A stretch of 64,000 bases of DNA from CAZTGZ01 sp964613385 (GTDB lineage Bacteria; Bacteroidota; Bacteroidia; NS11-12g; UBA9320): assembly GCA_964613385.1 (NCBI GenBank), contig CAZTGZ010000008.1:1-64000 (forward strand). The letters run 5' to 3'. This document shows positions 28,209-36,715 of this stretch, piece after piece; the first letter of the stretch is position 1; every line of letters starts with the position of its first letter. The notes below the pieces were generated by a model, which saw nothing but the letters and a program-made list of their open reading frames with translations, was not told where the DNA came from and ran no database searches. The position numbers and the translations under genes were made by a program.

Positions 28209-28970
28209 ATGAAAAAAGTTTACGCAATTGTAGGACTCCTGTTGGCAGGCATGTCTGTGTCTTATGCTCAGAGAAACATCGACTGGAGTGTATCTGAAGT
28301 AATTTCTCCTACTGAAATGACCAGCAATGAGCAAACGGGAACCGTTGTTGCTGTGCATTTGGTATTAAAAAACAATGGAACAGATGCTGCCAAAACCGGT
28401 GACAGTATTGCTTTCCAAATGGTTGTTACCGATCCTAACAACACTCCGATTTTAGCTTATCCAAGTACCTCTGCGTTGGTTTTATACCCTTTGAAAAGAG
28501 ATGTACCTAACGGCGATACCATCCATTTCATGCTTAATGTCTCTTATCAGGTTTTTACCCGCAATTCTTTCAATGCCAACTTCTTAGTATATAGCGCATT
28601 ATGGAACAGAGGTGGAACAGATCCTGTAACTATGGAAACTGACCTCGCCAACAATCGTTCTACTAAATCAGTTGTTTGGTGGAATCCTTACAAAAATGGT
28701 GTAGGAATTAACTCTATTTCTGCAGGTGCATTGAACATTTATCCTAATCCAGCACAGTCTGATCTTACCATACAGTGGCCTTTGGCTTCCGTTAATGGCG
28801 AGACCATCATCAGCATTATCGATATGCAAGGAAGAGTAGTTCTTCAAACAGCCTCTACTTCCATGAATGGTGTTGAGAAAGTTGACATCAGCGGATTGGC
28901 GAAAGGCTTATATCAGGTTGAAGTATCTTCCGGTGAAGCCAAAATGAGCAGCAAATTGCAAGTAAACTAA
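28209..28970 (+). CDS. T9SS type A sorting-domain protein, unknown function
   Basis: The 253-residue protein has a signal peptide (cleavage near 'MSVSYAQ') and a central region of beta strands ('VVAVHLVLKNNGTDAAKTGD') resembling an Ig-like module. The C-terminal type A sorting domain is recognisable from 'LNIYPNPAQSDLTIQW', 'SIIDMQGRVVLQ' and 'DISGLAKGLYQVEV'. It should be exported by the type IX system and anchored or released at the surface. A strong terminator follows. The codon use and A-rich 5' leader suggest good expression. Confidence 0.88.
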   Translation: MKKVYAIVGLLLAGMSVSYAQRNIDWSVSEVISPTEMTSNEQTGTVVAVHLVLKNNGTDAAKTGDSIAFQMVVTDPNNTPILAYPSTSALVLYPLKRDVPNGDTIHFMLNVSYQVFTRNSFNANFLVYSALWNRGGTDPVTMETDLANNRSTKSVVWWNPYKNGVGINSISAGALNIYPNPAQSDLTIQWPLASVNGETIISIIDMQGRVVLQTASTSMNGVEKVDISGLAKGLYQVEVSSGEAKMSSKLQVN

Positions 28971-28993
28971 AATTACCAACTATACAATTCAGG

Positions 28994-29025
28994 AAAGCCG
29001 GTGAATGTTCGCCGGCTTTTCTTTT
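28994..29025 (+). terminator. Rho-independent terminator after the T9SS type A gene
   Basis: An 8-bp stem AAAGCCGG (28994-29001) pairs with CCGGCTTT (29012-29019) around a 10-base loop, followed by a T-rich run to 29025. It separates this gene from yebC. Confidence 0.85.
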
Positions 29026-29063
29026 AGGTACTTACCGGGGCAATGTCTTTAATTTGCAGATGA

Positions 29064-29819
29064 ATGGCCGGACATAGTAAATGGGCAAATATTAAGCATC
29101 GCAAAGGCGCACAAGATAAAAAGCGCGGGAAAATCTTTACCCGTTGCATCCGCGAAATATCTATGGCTGCCAGAGATGGAAGTCCCGATCCGGCTTCAAA
29201 TCCCGCATTGCGTTTGGCCATTCAGAATGCTAAAGGCGCCAATATCCCCAAAGACACCATTGAAAGAGCCATTCAAAAAGGTCAGGGTGACGATCTAAAG
29301 AATCTGACTCCCCTGATTTATGAAGGAAAAGGCCCCTTTGGTGTGGGAATTATTCTCGAAGTGTTAACGGACAATATCAACCGGACGGTTGCCAATATTC
29401 GCACCATCTTCAGCAAATCAGGCGGACAATTGACCACCAACGGATCGCTGGACTTCATCTTTCAAAAAATGAGCGTTTTCCATATCCCGGCTTCCCAACT
29501 TGACGCCGGTCGACTCGCAGAATTTGAAATGAGTATGATAGAAGCCGGAGCTTCTGACATGGAAGAGAATTTCGGCAACTGGACCATCTACGCCGCTTTT
29601 GAAGACTTTGGCAGCATTCATAAAGCGCTGGATCAATTGGGCATCGAAGCTACAAGTGCCGGAATTGAACGAATTCCGAACTCTAATGTTACACTGAATG
29701 TAGAAAATGCCAAAATGGTGCTCAAAATGATAGAAAAATTTGAAGATGACGACGATATCAGCCGTGTTTTCCATAATCTTGAACTCACAGACGAACTGGC
29801 TGCCGAATTAAATGACTAA
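29064..29819 (+). CDS. yebC: YebC/PmpR-family protein
   Basis: The 251-aa protein begins with the diagnostic 'MAGHSKWANIKHRKGAQDKKRGKIF' region and has 'NPALRLAIQNAKGANIPKDT' and 'YEGKGPFGVGIILEVLTDN'. The family includes DNA-binding regulators (PmpR) and, as shown for B. subtilis YeeI, ribosome-associated factors that help translation of polyproline. The acidic C-terminus 'DDDDISRVFHNLEL' is normal. Its stop overlaps the next gene's start region. Which of the two roles applies cannot be read here. Confidence 0.96.
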   Translation: MAGHSKWANIKHRKGAQDKKRGKIFTRCIREISMAARDGSPDPASNPALRLAIQNAKGANIPKDTIERAIQKGQGDDLKNLTPLIYEGKGPFGVGIILEVLTDNINRTVANIRTIFSKSGGQLTTNGSLDFIFQKMSVFHIPASQLDAGRLAEFEMSMIEAGASDMEENFGNWTIYAAFEDFGSIHKALDQLGIEATSAGIERIPNSNVTLNVENAKMVLKMIEKFEDDDDISRVFHNLELTDELAAELND

Positions 29820-31386
29820 TATGACAGAATCGCAAAAAAATGAACAACGAGACCCCCGGGAGAGATTGAGTGGTAAACGGGCACAAAGTCTGTTGGGAGG
29901 TGGAGAAGATCGAATAAAAGCGCAACATGCCAAGGGTAAACTCACTGCAAGAGAGAGACTTGACTACTTGCTGGATGCAGGCTCTTTCGAAGAAATCGGG
30001 GCATTTGTGCGTCATAGAAGTACAGATTTCGGAATGGACAAACAGCACATTCCGGGCGATGGGGTCATCACCGGCTATGGTACCATTGACGGTCGATTGG
30101 TCTATGTTTTTTCCCAGGATTTCACGGTTTTTGGCGGCTCTCTTTCTGAAACCCACGCGGAAAAAATTTGCCGCATCATGGATATGGCCATGAAAAACGG
30201 AGCTCCGGTTATCGGATTAAATGACTCAGGAGGCGCCAGGATACAGGAAGGCGTCGTTTCCTTAGGCGGTTATGCCGATATCTTTTACAGGAATACCCTC
30301 GCCAGCGGTGTAATTCCTCAATTGTCTGTTATTATGGGACCTTGTGCCGGAGGGGCGGTTTACAGTCCCGCCATCACAGACTTTATCACCATGGTGGAGA
30401 ACAGTTCATATATGTTTGTTACCGGCCCGAATGTGGTAAAAACAGTGACGAATGAAGAAGTGAGCAGTGAAGAGCTCGGAGGAGCATCGGTGCATGCCTC
30501 CAAATCAGGGGTGGCTCATTTTACAGCTGAAAATGAATTAGAAGCGCTGAGACAAGTAAAACTCAGTCTGTCGTATATGCCTTCAAATTGTGAGGATCCT
30601 GCCCCAAGTATGCCTTATGAAATGGGCAATGAATGGAGGCCGGAATTGGCCGGAATCATCCCTGAAAACCCGAATCAGCCCTATGATATGCGGGAGGTGA
30701 TAGAACAAGTGGTAGATTCTGAGTCATTTTTTGAAGTACACAAAGAATTTGCTCCCAATATTGTGGTGGGATTTGCCCGACTGGCAGGACGTTCAATTGG
30801 TGTTATTGCCAATCAGCCTGCATTCCTGGCAGGCGTTCTGGATGTTAAATCATCGCAGAAAGGTGCCAGATTTGTACGGTTTTGCGATTGTTTCAACATA
30901 CCATTATTGGTTTTTGAAGATGTACCCGGATTTCTGCCCGGAACGGATCAGGAGTGGAACGCCATCATAACCAACGGTGCCAAACTGTTGTTCGCCTTTA
31001 GTGAGGCCACCGTTCCCCGCATCACCGTAATTACACGTAAGGCCTACGGCGGTGCTTATGATGTTATGAACAGCAAGCATATCGGAGCAGACATGAATTT
31101 CGCATGGCCAACAGCCGAAATTGCTGTGATGGGTGCCAAGGGAGCTGCTGAAATCATCTTTAAAAGGGAAATTTCATCTTCCGACGATCCGGAAAAAGCC
31201 TGGAAGGAAAAAGAACAAGAATATGCCCGTATTTTTGCCAACCCTTATCGGGCAGCAGAACGAGGATTTATTGATGAGGTGATCTTTCCGGAGGAAACGA
31301 GAATTAAATTGATAAAAGCCTTTGCTATGCTGGAACAAAAAGTAGATAAGCTACCCAGAAAAAAACACGGTAATATACCTCTCTAA
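29812..31386 (+). CDS. Acyl-CoA carboxylase, carboxyltransferase (beta) subunit
   Basis: The product has 524 residues, the usual length of propionyl-/methylcrotonyl-type carboxyltransferase beta subunits. The N-terminal crotonase-like half shows 'LTARERLDYLLDAGSFEE', 'GDGVITGYGTIDGR' and 'LNDSGGARIQEGVVSLGGY'; the C-terminal half shows 'DVPGFLPGTDQEWNAII' and 'TRKAYGGAYDVMNSKHIGAD'. It moves CO2 from biotin to an acyl-CoA (probably propionyl-CoA) or acts in methylmalonyl-CoA decarboxylase. No biotin carboxylase or biotin carrier gene is nearby, so it must pair in trans. The ATG at 29812 overlaps yebC; the ATG at 29821 may be the true start. Confidence 0.93.
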   Translation: MTNMTESQKNEQRDPRERLSGKRAQSLLGGGEDRIKAQHAKGKLTARERLDYLLDAGSFEEIGAFVRHRSTDFGMDKQHIPGDGVITGYGTIDGRLVYVFSQDFTVFGGSLSETHAEKICRIMDMAMKNGAPVIGLNDSGGARIQEGVVSLGGYADIFYRNTLASGVIPQLSVIMGPCAGGAVYSPAITDFITMVENSSYMFVTGPNVVKTVTNEEVSSEELGGASVHASKSGVAHFTAENELEALRQVKLSLSYMPSNCEDPAPSMPYEMGNEWRPELAGIIPENPNQPYDMREVIEQVVDSESFFEVHKEFAPNIVVGFARLAGRSIGVIANQPAFLAGVLDVKSSQKGARFVRFCDCFNIPLLVFEDVPGFLPGTDQEWNAIITNGAKLLFAFSEATVPRITVITRKAYGGAYDVMNSKHIGADMNFAWPTAEIAVMGAKGAAEIIFKREISSSDDPEKAWKEKEQEYARIFANPYRAAERGFIDEVIFPEETRIKLIKAFAMLEQKVDKLPRKKHGNIPL

Positions 31387-31388
31387 AA

Positions 31389-32117
31389 ATGAGCCTGAAA
31401 GTTTGTATTGTAATGCCTGCGTATAACGAAGGCGAAGTAATTGCAGAAGTAGTTTCGAAATGGAGCAAGCTTTTGCAGGAGAAATTTAATCCCTCTGAAG
31501 CCAAACTAATCGTGGTAAATGATGGCTCAAAAGATAATACCTGGGAAATTCTCAGCGGCCTGGCAGAATCTAACCCCTGGCTTCATGCAGTAAACCAGGC
31601 CAATGGCGGACATGGAAGGGCTGTGCTGAAAGCCTATCGGGAAGCACTTGAACTGGGAACGGAATGGGTATTTCAAACCGATAGTGATGATCAGTTTGAA
31701 ACGGGTGACTTCTGGAAACTCTGGGAAAAAAGAACGGAATCGAACTTCATACTCGGATATCGGAAAGTGCGTTTTGATGCCCCTATCCGTTTGATAATCA
31801 CTCGTATTGTAAGGTTAACTTTGTGGATATTCTATGGCGTTAGCATCCCCGATAGCAATATCCCCTTCCGCCTGATAGAATCAAATTACCTGAAAAGGTG
31901 TTTAGACAGATTGCCCGAACCGCCACCATTTGCACCGAATATTTTCCTGAGTGTTATGGCGAAAAAGGACAAAAACAAACTATTCAATATACCCATTACC
32001 CACAAGGATCGCCATACCGGTGAAGTGTCCATCAAGAAATGGAACCTCTTGAAAGTTTGTTGGAGAAGCTTTAAGGAATTGACTGCTTTTCGTCAGGTTT
32101 TAGCCATAAGGAAGTAA
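31389..32117 (+). CDS. Family 2 glycosyltransferase, soluble
   Basis: The 242-residue GT-A enzyme has 'VMPAYNEGEVIAEVVSKW', 'VVNDGSKDNTWEIL', 'NGGHGRAVLKAY' and the DxD-like 'QTDSDDQFE', with 'PDSNIPFRLIESNYL' as acceptor loop. It has no C-terminal membrane helices, although the hydrophobic stretch 'TRIVRLTLWIFYGV' may touch the membrane. It resembles dolichol-phosphate mannosyltransferase-like enzymes used in lipid-linked sugar synthesis. It starts 2 bases after the carboxyltransferase stop, probably in the same transcript. Confidence 0.9.
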   Translation: MSLKVCIVMPAYNEGEVIAEVVSKWSKLLQEKFNPSEAKLIVVNDGSKDNTWEILSGLAESNPWLHAVNQANGGHGRAVLKAYREALELGTEWVFQTDSDDQFETGDFWKLWEKRTESNFILGYRKVRFDAPIRLIITRIVRLTLWIFYGVSIPDSNIPFRLIESNYLKRCLDRLPEPPPFAPNIFLSVMAKKDKNKLFNIPITHKDRHTGEVSIKKWNLLKVCWRSFKELTAFRQVLAIRK

Positions 32118-32155
32118 AGCTGATAATTGTCAGTATGGCTGATTCTTTTATTCGC

Positions 32156-32163
32156 TAATTTTG
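32156..32163 (+). promoter_or_regulatory. -7 box (TAATTTTG) of the cytochrome/YceI operon
   Basis: TAATTTTG matches TAnnTTTG and lies nine bases before the ATG at 32173. A TTG at 32127-32129 is 26 bases upstream, longer than the usual spacer. Confidence 0.4.
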
Positions 32164-32172
32164 TGTAATTAC

Positions 32173-32913
32173 ATGAATAAAATTAATTCATTCTTTCGGC
32201 TGGGTTTGATTTTAATGATTGCCTCCATTTTTCTATGGACCAATAGTTGTAAACACGAACCCAAACTCATCCCCGGAAACAGAGATACTACGTCTAATCC
32301 ACAGGATACATCCAAACCTTTGGGAAATCCATGCTCTCCGGATACTATGTATTTTGATAAGGACATATTGCCTATTCTGGCTTCCAATTGTGCGGTAAGC
32401 GGGTGCCACGATGCGATTACCAAGGAAGAAGGCATAAACTTGTCAGATTATCAATCAACCATAAACTCCGGGATCATTAAAGTGGGTAACCCTTCCGGAA
32501 GTGATTTAATTGAATCTATCCAAGAAACAAAACCTGATAAAAAAATGCCTCCCCCGCCTCGGACAGCCATTTCAGCAAATGACTTGGCAAAACTTGAAAA
32601 ATGGATAAAACAAGGTGCTAAAAACCTGAAATGTGATAGTGGTTGTGACACCGTCTCTCCATCATATACGAAAAATATAAAAACCATCGTCGGAAATTAC
32701 TGCACAGGATGCCATGGAAACATTTCACCGTCTGCCGGTCTTTCCCTAACGACTTATGCAGTTTTGAAATCTCAGGTAGATAATGGAAAATTAAAGTCAT
32801 CCATTACTCCATTGAGCGGTGGGAAACTGATGCCACCATATGGTAGTGTGCCTCTCACTGATTGTGCAAAAAAAATTCTGTTGCTATGGATAGAAAACGG
32901 AGCACCGGAATGA
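32173..32913 (+). CDS. Di-haem c-type cytochrome-like lipoprotein
   Basis: From the ATG at 32173 (MNKINSFFRL) the product has 246 residues. A lipoprotein signal ends at Cys26 ('LWTNSC'). The first module has an unusual haem site C73-AVSG-C78-H79 (CX4CH); the second has a standard C177-T-G-C180-H181 (CXXCH). Each is followed by a possible axial methionine ('KKMPPPP', 'KLMPP'). This is the pattern of 'planctomycete cytochrome c'-like repeats in Bacteroidota, probably electron-transfer or redox sensors at the outer membrane. An ATGA overlap couples it to the next gene. Confidence 0.82.
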   Translation: MNKINSFFRLGLILMIASIFLWTNSCKHEPKLIPGNRDTTSNPQDTSKPLGNPCSPDTMYFDKDILPILASNCAVSGCHDAITKEEGINLSDYQSTINSGIIKVGNPSGSDLIESIQETKPDKKMPPPPRTAISANDLAKLEKWIKQGAKNLKCDSGCDTVSPSYTKNIKTIVGNYCTGCHGNISPSAGLSLTTYAVLKSQVDNGKLKSSITPLSGGKLMPPYGSVPLTDCAKKILLLWIENGAPE

Positions 32914-33281
32914 TAAAATTGAAATTATTGTCCATTTTGTTGTGTTTATGGGCTTTGACGGGATGTTATTATGATGTTGAATCAGAACTATATCCCACTT
33001 CAGGCGGTTGTGATACTTTGGACGTGTCATTGAGTATTGACTTAAAAGAAGTATTCACAAGAAATAATTGTATCGGATGTCATAATTCTAACCTTCAGAA
33101 TGGTAGTGTCAATTTAGAAACTTATGCCGGTGTTCTTGCAACCGCTGAAACTGGAAAATTGGTCTCCAGCATTACGCATGATGGAAAAGCTTCAGCTATG
33201 CCTCCCGGTGGAGTTAAGATTTCTACTTGTGATGTTCAAAAAGTGTTAGCCTGGATTCAACAAGGTAAAAAGAATAACTGA
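32910..33281 (+). CDS. Mono-haem c-type cytochrome-like lipoprotein
   Basis: The start at 32910 (MIKLKLLSILL) overlaps the previous stop by the ATGA arrangement and gives 123 residues. The signal ends at the lipobox 'ALTGC'. A single haem site, 'NNCIGCHNSN', is followed by 'SAMPPGG', a likely axial methionine. It resembles the second module of the upstream protein (the shared 'xxCxGCHxxxxxxGxxxLxTYA' and 'LxxWIxxG' ends), so the two probably arose by duplication and act together. Confidence 0.82.
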   Translation: MIKLKLLSILLCLWALTGCYYDVESELYPTSGGCDTLDVSLSIDLKEVFTRNNCIGCHNSNLQNGSVNLETYAGVLATAETGKLVSSITHDGKASAMPPGGVKISTCDVQKVLAWIQQGKKNN

Positions 33282-33282
33282 C

Positions 33283-33746
33283 TTGAAAATTAAAAAGATC
33301 CTGTGGTTTGGTTTTTTTTTACTGCTCATTATGGTCAGTATAGCCTACTATTTGTATAACAAACCGCACAAAAATATTGCAGCATCCCGGCCGGATTTCG
33401 AACTCAGCTCCGATTCTCTTTTCGCTGCTTTTAATGAAAATGAAGCTGCTGCCAATGCCCAATATCTGGAAAAGGTTATCGTGGTTTCAGGCAAAATTGA
33501 CCACACCGCATTCGACAATCCCCAGGCACCCATTGTTATTCTATCAACCAGCGATGGTGCGGGAACGGTAACCTGCGGGTTCGAAGCTTCTTTGCTCGAA
33601 TCATTGAAAAAATTAAAAGATGGAGACCCTATTAAAATCAAGGGGCAATGCAAAGGTATGACCGGCGATGCCTCACTTGATTTGCTGGCCTTTCCGGANN
33701 NNNNNNNNATATTGTGCTCACAAAGTGCACGATTTTTGAAGATTGA
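33283..33746 (+). CDS. OB-fold (tRNA_anti-like) membrane-anchored protein, interrupted by an assembly gap
   Basis: Start is TTG at 33283, two bases after the preceding stop. An N-terminal membrane anchor (about 5-24) is followed by an OB-fold-like domain: 'YLEKVIVVSGKIDH', 'PIVILSTSDGAGTVTCGF', 'LKDGDPIKIKGQCKGM'. A 10-N gap (33699-33708) breaks the frame; after it, 'IVLTKCTIFED' and TGA (33744-33746) complete the usual tRNA_anti-like ending. For the frame to hold the true gap must be 2 modulo 3 in length. The protein is likely periplasmic and works with the cytochromes and YceI beside it. Confidence 0.75.
33699..33708. other. Assembly gap (10 N) inside the OB-fold gene
   Basis: The joined ends read as one gene only if the real missing length is 2 modulo 3, so the ten Ns are a placeholder. 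Confidence 0.95.
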
Positions 33747-33763
33747 CGTCCAAACATCGAATC

Positions 33764-34321
33764 ATGAAAAACATACTCATTTTAACAACCCTTGTTTCTT
33801 TCGCTCTATTGTCATTCACCGGCGCCGTTCCTGCCAAATATTTCACCAAAACCGGAACCATCAGCTTTTACAGCCATACCAATGTCGAAGATATCGAAGC
33901 CATCAATCACAAAGTGACCAGTGTTTTCGAAACGAAAGGAGGCAAAATGCAGTTCTCTGTTCTGATGAAAGCATTTGAATTTGAAAAAGCGCTGATGCAG
34001 GAACATTTCAATGAAAATTATGTAGAAAGTGACAAATACCCTAAAGCCAGTTTCGACGGTAAAATTGATCAAATCCAAAACATACAATTTGAAAAAGATG
34101 GCACATATAAAAGCAAGGTTAGCGGCAATCTGACCATTAAAAATAAAACCAATGCCGTAAGTACCGATGGAACCTTTATCGTGAAAGATGGAAATGTTCA
34201 GGGTAAAGCCACCTTTAAAATCAGATTGGCTGATTATAATGTTACCATTCCATCTGTTGTAAAAGACAAGATCAACGAATACGTCGAAATCAAGGTGGAC
34301 ATGAACTATAAACCTATGTAA
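33764..34321 (+). CDS. YceI-family periplasmic protein
   Basis: From the ATG at 33764 (MKNILILTT) the product has 185 residues with a signal peptide ending near 'FTGAVPA'. It shows the lipocalin-like YceI pattern: 'YFTKTGTISFYSHTNVEDIEA', 'FSVLMKAFEFEKALMQEHFNENY' and 'YPKASFDGKI'. YceI proteins bind isoprenoid-like lipids and are often found in electron-transfer or stress operons. It starts 17 bases after the OB-fold stop, within the operon. Confidence 0.93.
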   Translation: MKNILILTTLVSFALLSFTGAVPAKYFTKTGTISFYSHTNVEDIEAINHKVTSVFETKGGKMQFSVLMKAFEFEKALMQEHFNENYVESDKYPKASFDGKIDQIQNIQFEKDGTYKSKVSGNLTIKNKTNAVSTDGTFIVKDGNVQGKATFKIRLADYNVTIPSVVKDKINEYVEIKVDMNYKPM

Positions 34322-35202
34322 TGCGGATGAAACCAGCTAAATTTTACCTCATTTTATCTTCTTTTTGTCTTTTTGGTTTTTCAGTCCACGGTCAGGATTT
34401 ATTGGATGGTCTGGAAGAAGAACCCGTTGATTACGCCACTGCTGCATTTAAGACTACCCGCATCATCAATGGCCATTCCATTGAAAATGTGGCCGGAGGG
34501 GTGTTGGATTTTCGTATTTCACACCGTTTCGGAACCCTCGAACAAGGCTTTTATGACCTGTTTGGACTCGATGTAGCAACCATGCGTTTGGGTTTTGAGT
34601 ATGGAATAGACGACAGAATGATGGTGGGTTTAGGACGAAGTACCTATGAAAAATCATACGATGGGTTCGTTAAGTACAAAATACTGAGGCAACAAAAAGG
34701 GAAGAAAAACATTCCTTTAACCCTCTCCTATTTTGGTTCTACCAGCATCAACACCCTCAAATGGGCAAATCCGGCACGCGAAAACTATTTCAGCTCAAGA
34801 CTCAATTATGTACATCAGGTTTTAATCGGCAGAAAATTCAGCAGCGCCACATCGCTTCAGTTTACGCCTTCATTGGTACATCGGAATCTGATTCCCGACA
34901 ATACCGTAAAACACGATGTATTTGCCCTGGGAATCGGGGGAAGGCAGAAACTGAATAAACGCGTATCCGTTAATGCCGAATATTTCTATGTGTTCCCGAA
35001 TCAGATTAGCAATGAGTTTAAAAACAGTCTATCCATAGGTTTTGATATCGAAACCGGAGGGCATGTTTTCCAATTGCATTTCACCAATAGTACACCGCAA
35101 ATCGAGAAAGGATTTATTGCTGAAACGCGGGGCGACTGGTTAGATAAAGGGATACATTTCGGGTTTAACATCAGCAGGGTTTTCACCTTAAAAAAGGACT
35201 GA
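34321..35202 (+). CDS. DUF5777-family outer-membrane beta-barrel protein
   Basis: The 293-residue protein has a signal peptide (ends 'FSVHGQD'), then 'LLDGLEEEPVDYATAAFKTTRIINGHS' and repeated beta strands with 'DFRISHRFGTLEQGFYDLFGLD', which I recognise as DUF5777. Its start codon shares one base with the YceI stop, so it is translationally coupled. It closes an operon of two cytochromes, OB-fold, YceI and barrel; the set suggests a surface redox or lipid-related function, but none is proven. Confidence 0.88.
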   Translation: MRMKPAKFYLILSSFCLFGFSVHGQDLLDGLEEEPVDYATAAFKTTRIINGHSIENVAGGVLDFRISHRFGTLEQGFYDLFGLDVATMRLGFEYGIDDRMMVGLGRSTYEKSYDGFVKYKILRQQKGKKNIPLTLSYFGSTSINTLKWANPARENYFSSRLNYVHQVLIGRKFSSATSLQFTPSLVHRNLIPDNTVKHDVFALGIGGRQKLNKRVSVNAEYFYVFPNQISNEFKNSLSIGFDIETGGHVFQLHFTNSTPQIEKGFIAETRGDWLDKGIHFGFNISRVFTLKKD

Positions 35203-35243
35203 TCCTTTTCATAGCTCCTATTCACGGGTCTGATTTCAAGGCT

Positions 35244-35251
35244 TATATTTG
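35244..35251 (+). promoter_or_regulatory. -7 box (TATATTTG) before the UGM gene
   Basis: TATATTTG fits TAnnTTTG, 17 bases before the ATG at 35269. No -33 TTG was found at the usual spacing. Confidence 0.4.
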
Positions 35252-35268
35252 CGCCTCAATTTCAATTC

Positions 35269-36666
35269 ATGAAATCCTATAAATATCTCATTATTGGAAG
35301 TGGTCCAACCGGACTCGGAGCTGCCTACCGACTTAAAGAACTCGGGATTACCGATTTTCATATTTTGGAAAGAGAATCCTATATAGGTGGTCTGGCAACC
35401 AGTTTTACGGATGAAAATGGATTCATCTGGGATGTAGGCGGACATGTGCAATTCAGTCACTATCAGTACTTTGACGATTTGATGCTCAAAATTTTGGGCA
35501 GCGATGGCTGGTTAAATCACCAACGCGAAAGTTGGGTTTGGATGAAAAATCGATTTGTGCCTTATCCTTTTCAGAACAATATCCGGTATCTGCCACAGGA
35601 TAGCATGTGGAAATGCCTGGAAGGAATTATAGATATTTATAAGAATCCACCGGTTGGTCAGCCGGCGCATTTTGAAGACTGGATAAAAGCCACTTTTGGG
35701 CAAGGCATTGCCGACGAGTTTATGATGCCCTACAATTTTAAGGTATGGGCTTATCCTCCCAAAGAAATGAGCTATTCCTGGATTGGTGAGCGCGTGGCGG
35801 TTACAGATTTAAAACGCGCCAGTAAGAACGTTATTTTCGGTTTAGATGATTTGAGTTGGGGACCAAATAATACCTTTCAGTTCCCGAAATATGGAGGAAC
35901 CGGAAATATCTGGAAATCCATGGGCGAGAAATTGGTTGGATTGGACAATATCACACTGAATGAAACGGTAATTGAAGTGGATGCCGAAGCCAAAACTGTG
36001 AAAACAGCCTCCGGTGAAATCTACGGATATGAATTCCTGCTCAGCACCATGCCTGTAGATATTCTCACGAAATTAACACCCCAAACCAAAGCAACCCTGG
36101 CACCCATTGCCTCGGGATTAAAATATAGCTCCACCAATATCGTAGGAATCGGCTTAAACGGTCAGGCGCCGGAATCCCTGGCAACCAAATGCTGGATGTA
36201 CTTTCCGGAGAGCAATAGTCCGTATTACCGCATCACGGTATTCAGCAATTACAGTCCGAACAATGTGCCCAATCCCGGATCTCAATGGAGTCTGATGGCA
36301 GAAACCAGCGAATCATTTGCCAAGCCGGTTAATCATGCGACACTTGTGGAAGAAACCATCAAAGCCATGAAAGAAGATCAACTGATACCGGAAGATGCGG
36401 ATATAGTGAGCCAATTCTCCATTCGTTTCGATTATGGATATCCTACCCCTTCTGTGGGCAGAGACGAAATACTGAAACAGGTTTTGCCGGCCTTGGAAAA
36501 GATGGATATTTATTCCCGGGGAAGATTTGGTGCCTGGAAATATGAAGTGAGCAATCAGGACCACAGTCTGATGCAGGGTGTGGAATGGGCCAATCGGATG
36601 GCGCTGAATATTCCGGAGACAACCTTACCATTCCCGGGTACGGCCAATGCCATGTGGGGAAAATAA
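35269..36666 (+). CDS. UDP-galactopyranose mutase, eukaryotic-type
   Basis: This 465-aa FAD protein closely follows the Aspergillus/Leishmania-type UGM rather than the shorter bacterial Glf (about 380 aa). It has 'GSGPTGLGAAYRL' (10-22), the FAD/substrate loop 'GGHVQFSHYQYFDD' (57-70), 'YPFQNNIRYLP', 'PYNFKVWAYP', and 'GERVAVTDL' with R175. It continues with 'WGPNNTFQFPKYGGTGNIW', 'SPYYRITVFSNYSPNN' with R321, and 'GRFGAWKYEVSNQDHSLMQG'. R175 and R321 align with the two diphosphate-binding arginines of the A. fumigatus enzyme (R182, R327). It should interconvert UDP-galactopyranose and UDP-galactofuranose for surface glycans. A related FAD oxidase cannot be fully excluded. Confidence 0.85.
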   Translation: MKSYKYLIIGSGPTGLGAAYRLKELGITDFHILERESYIGGLATSFTDENGFIWDVGGHVQFSHYQYFDDLMLKILGSDGWLNHQRESWVWMKNRFVPYPFQNNIRYLPQDSMWKCLEGIIDIYKNPPVGQPAHFEDWIKATFGQGIADEFMMPYNFKVWAYPPKEMSYSWIGERVAVTDLKRASKNVIFGLDDLSWGPNNTFQFPKYGGTGNIWKSMGEKLVGLDNITLNETVIEVDAEAKTVKTASGEIYGYEFLLSTMPVDILTKLTPQTKATLAPIASGLKYSSTNIVGIGLNGQAPESLATKCWMYFPESNSPYYRITVFSNYSPNNVPNPGSQWSLMAETSESFAKPVNHATLVEETIKAMKEDQLIPEDADIVSQFSIRFDYGYPTPSVGRDEILKQVLPALEKMDIYSRGRFGAWKYEVSNQDHSLMQGVEWANRMALNIPETTLPFPGTANAMWGK

Positions 36667-36715
36667 GGATCCGTTTTGCATTTAAGGTGTTGTTTATTCA
36701 AAAGCTCAAAAACGG

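Noticed and set aside
36671..36715. Terminator between the UGM and DinB genes
   Set aside because: CCGTTTTG and CAAAAACGG can pair only with a bulge across a 28-base loop, and the right arm touches the DinB stop.
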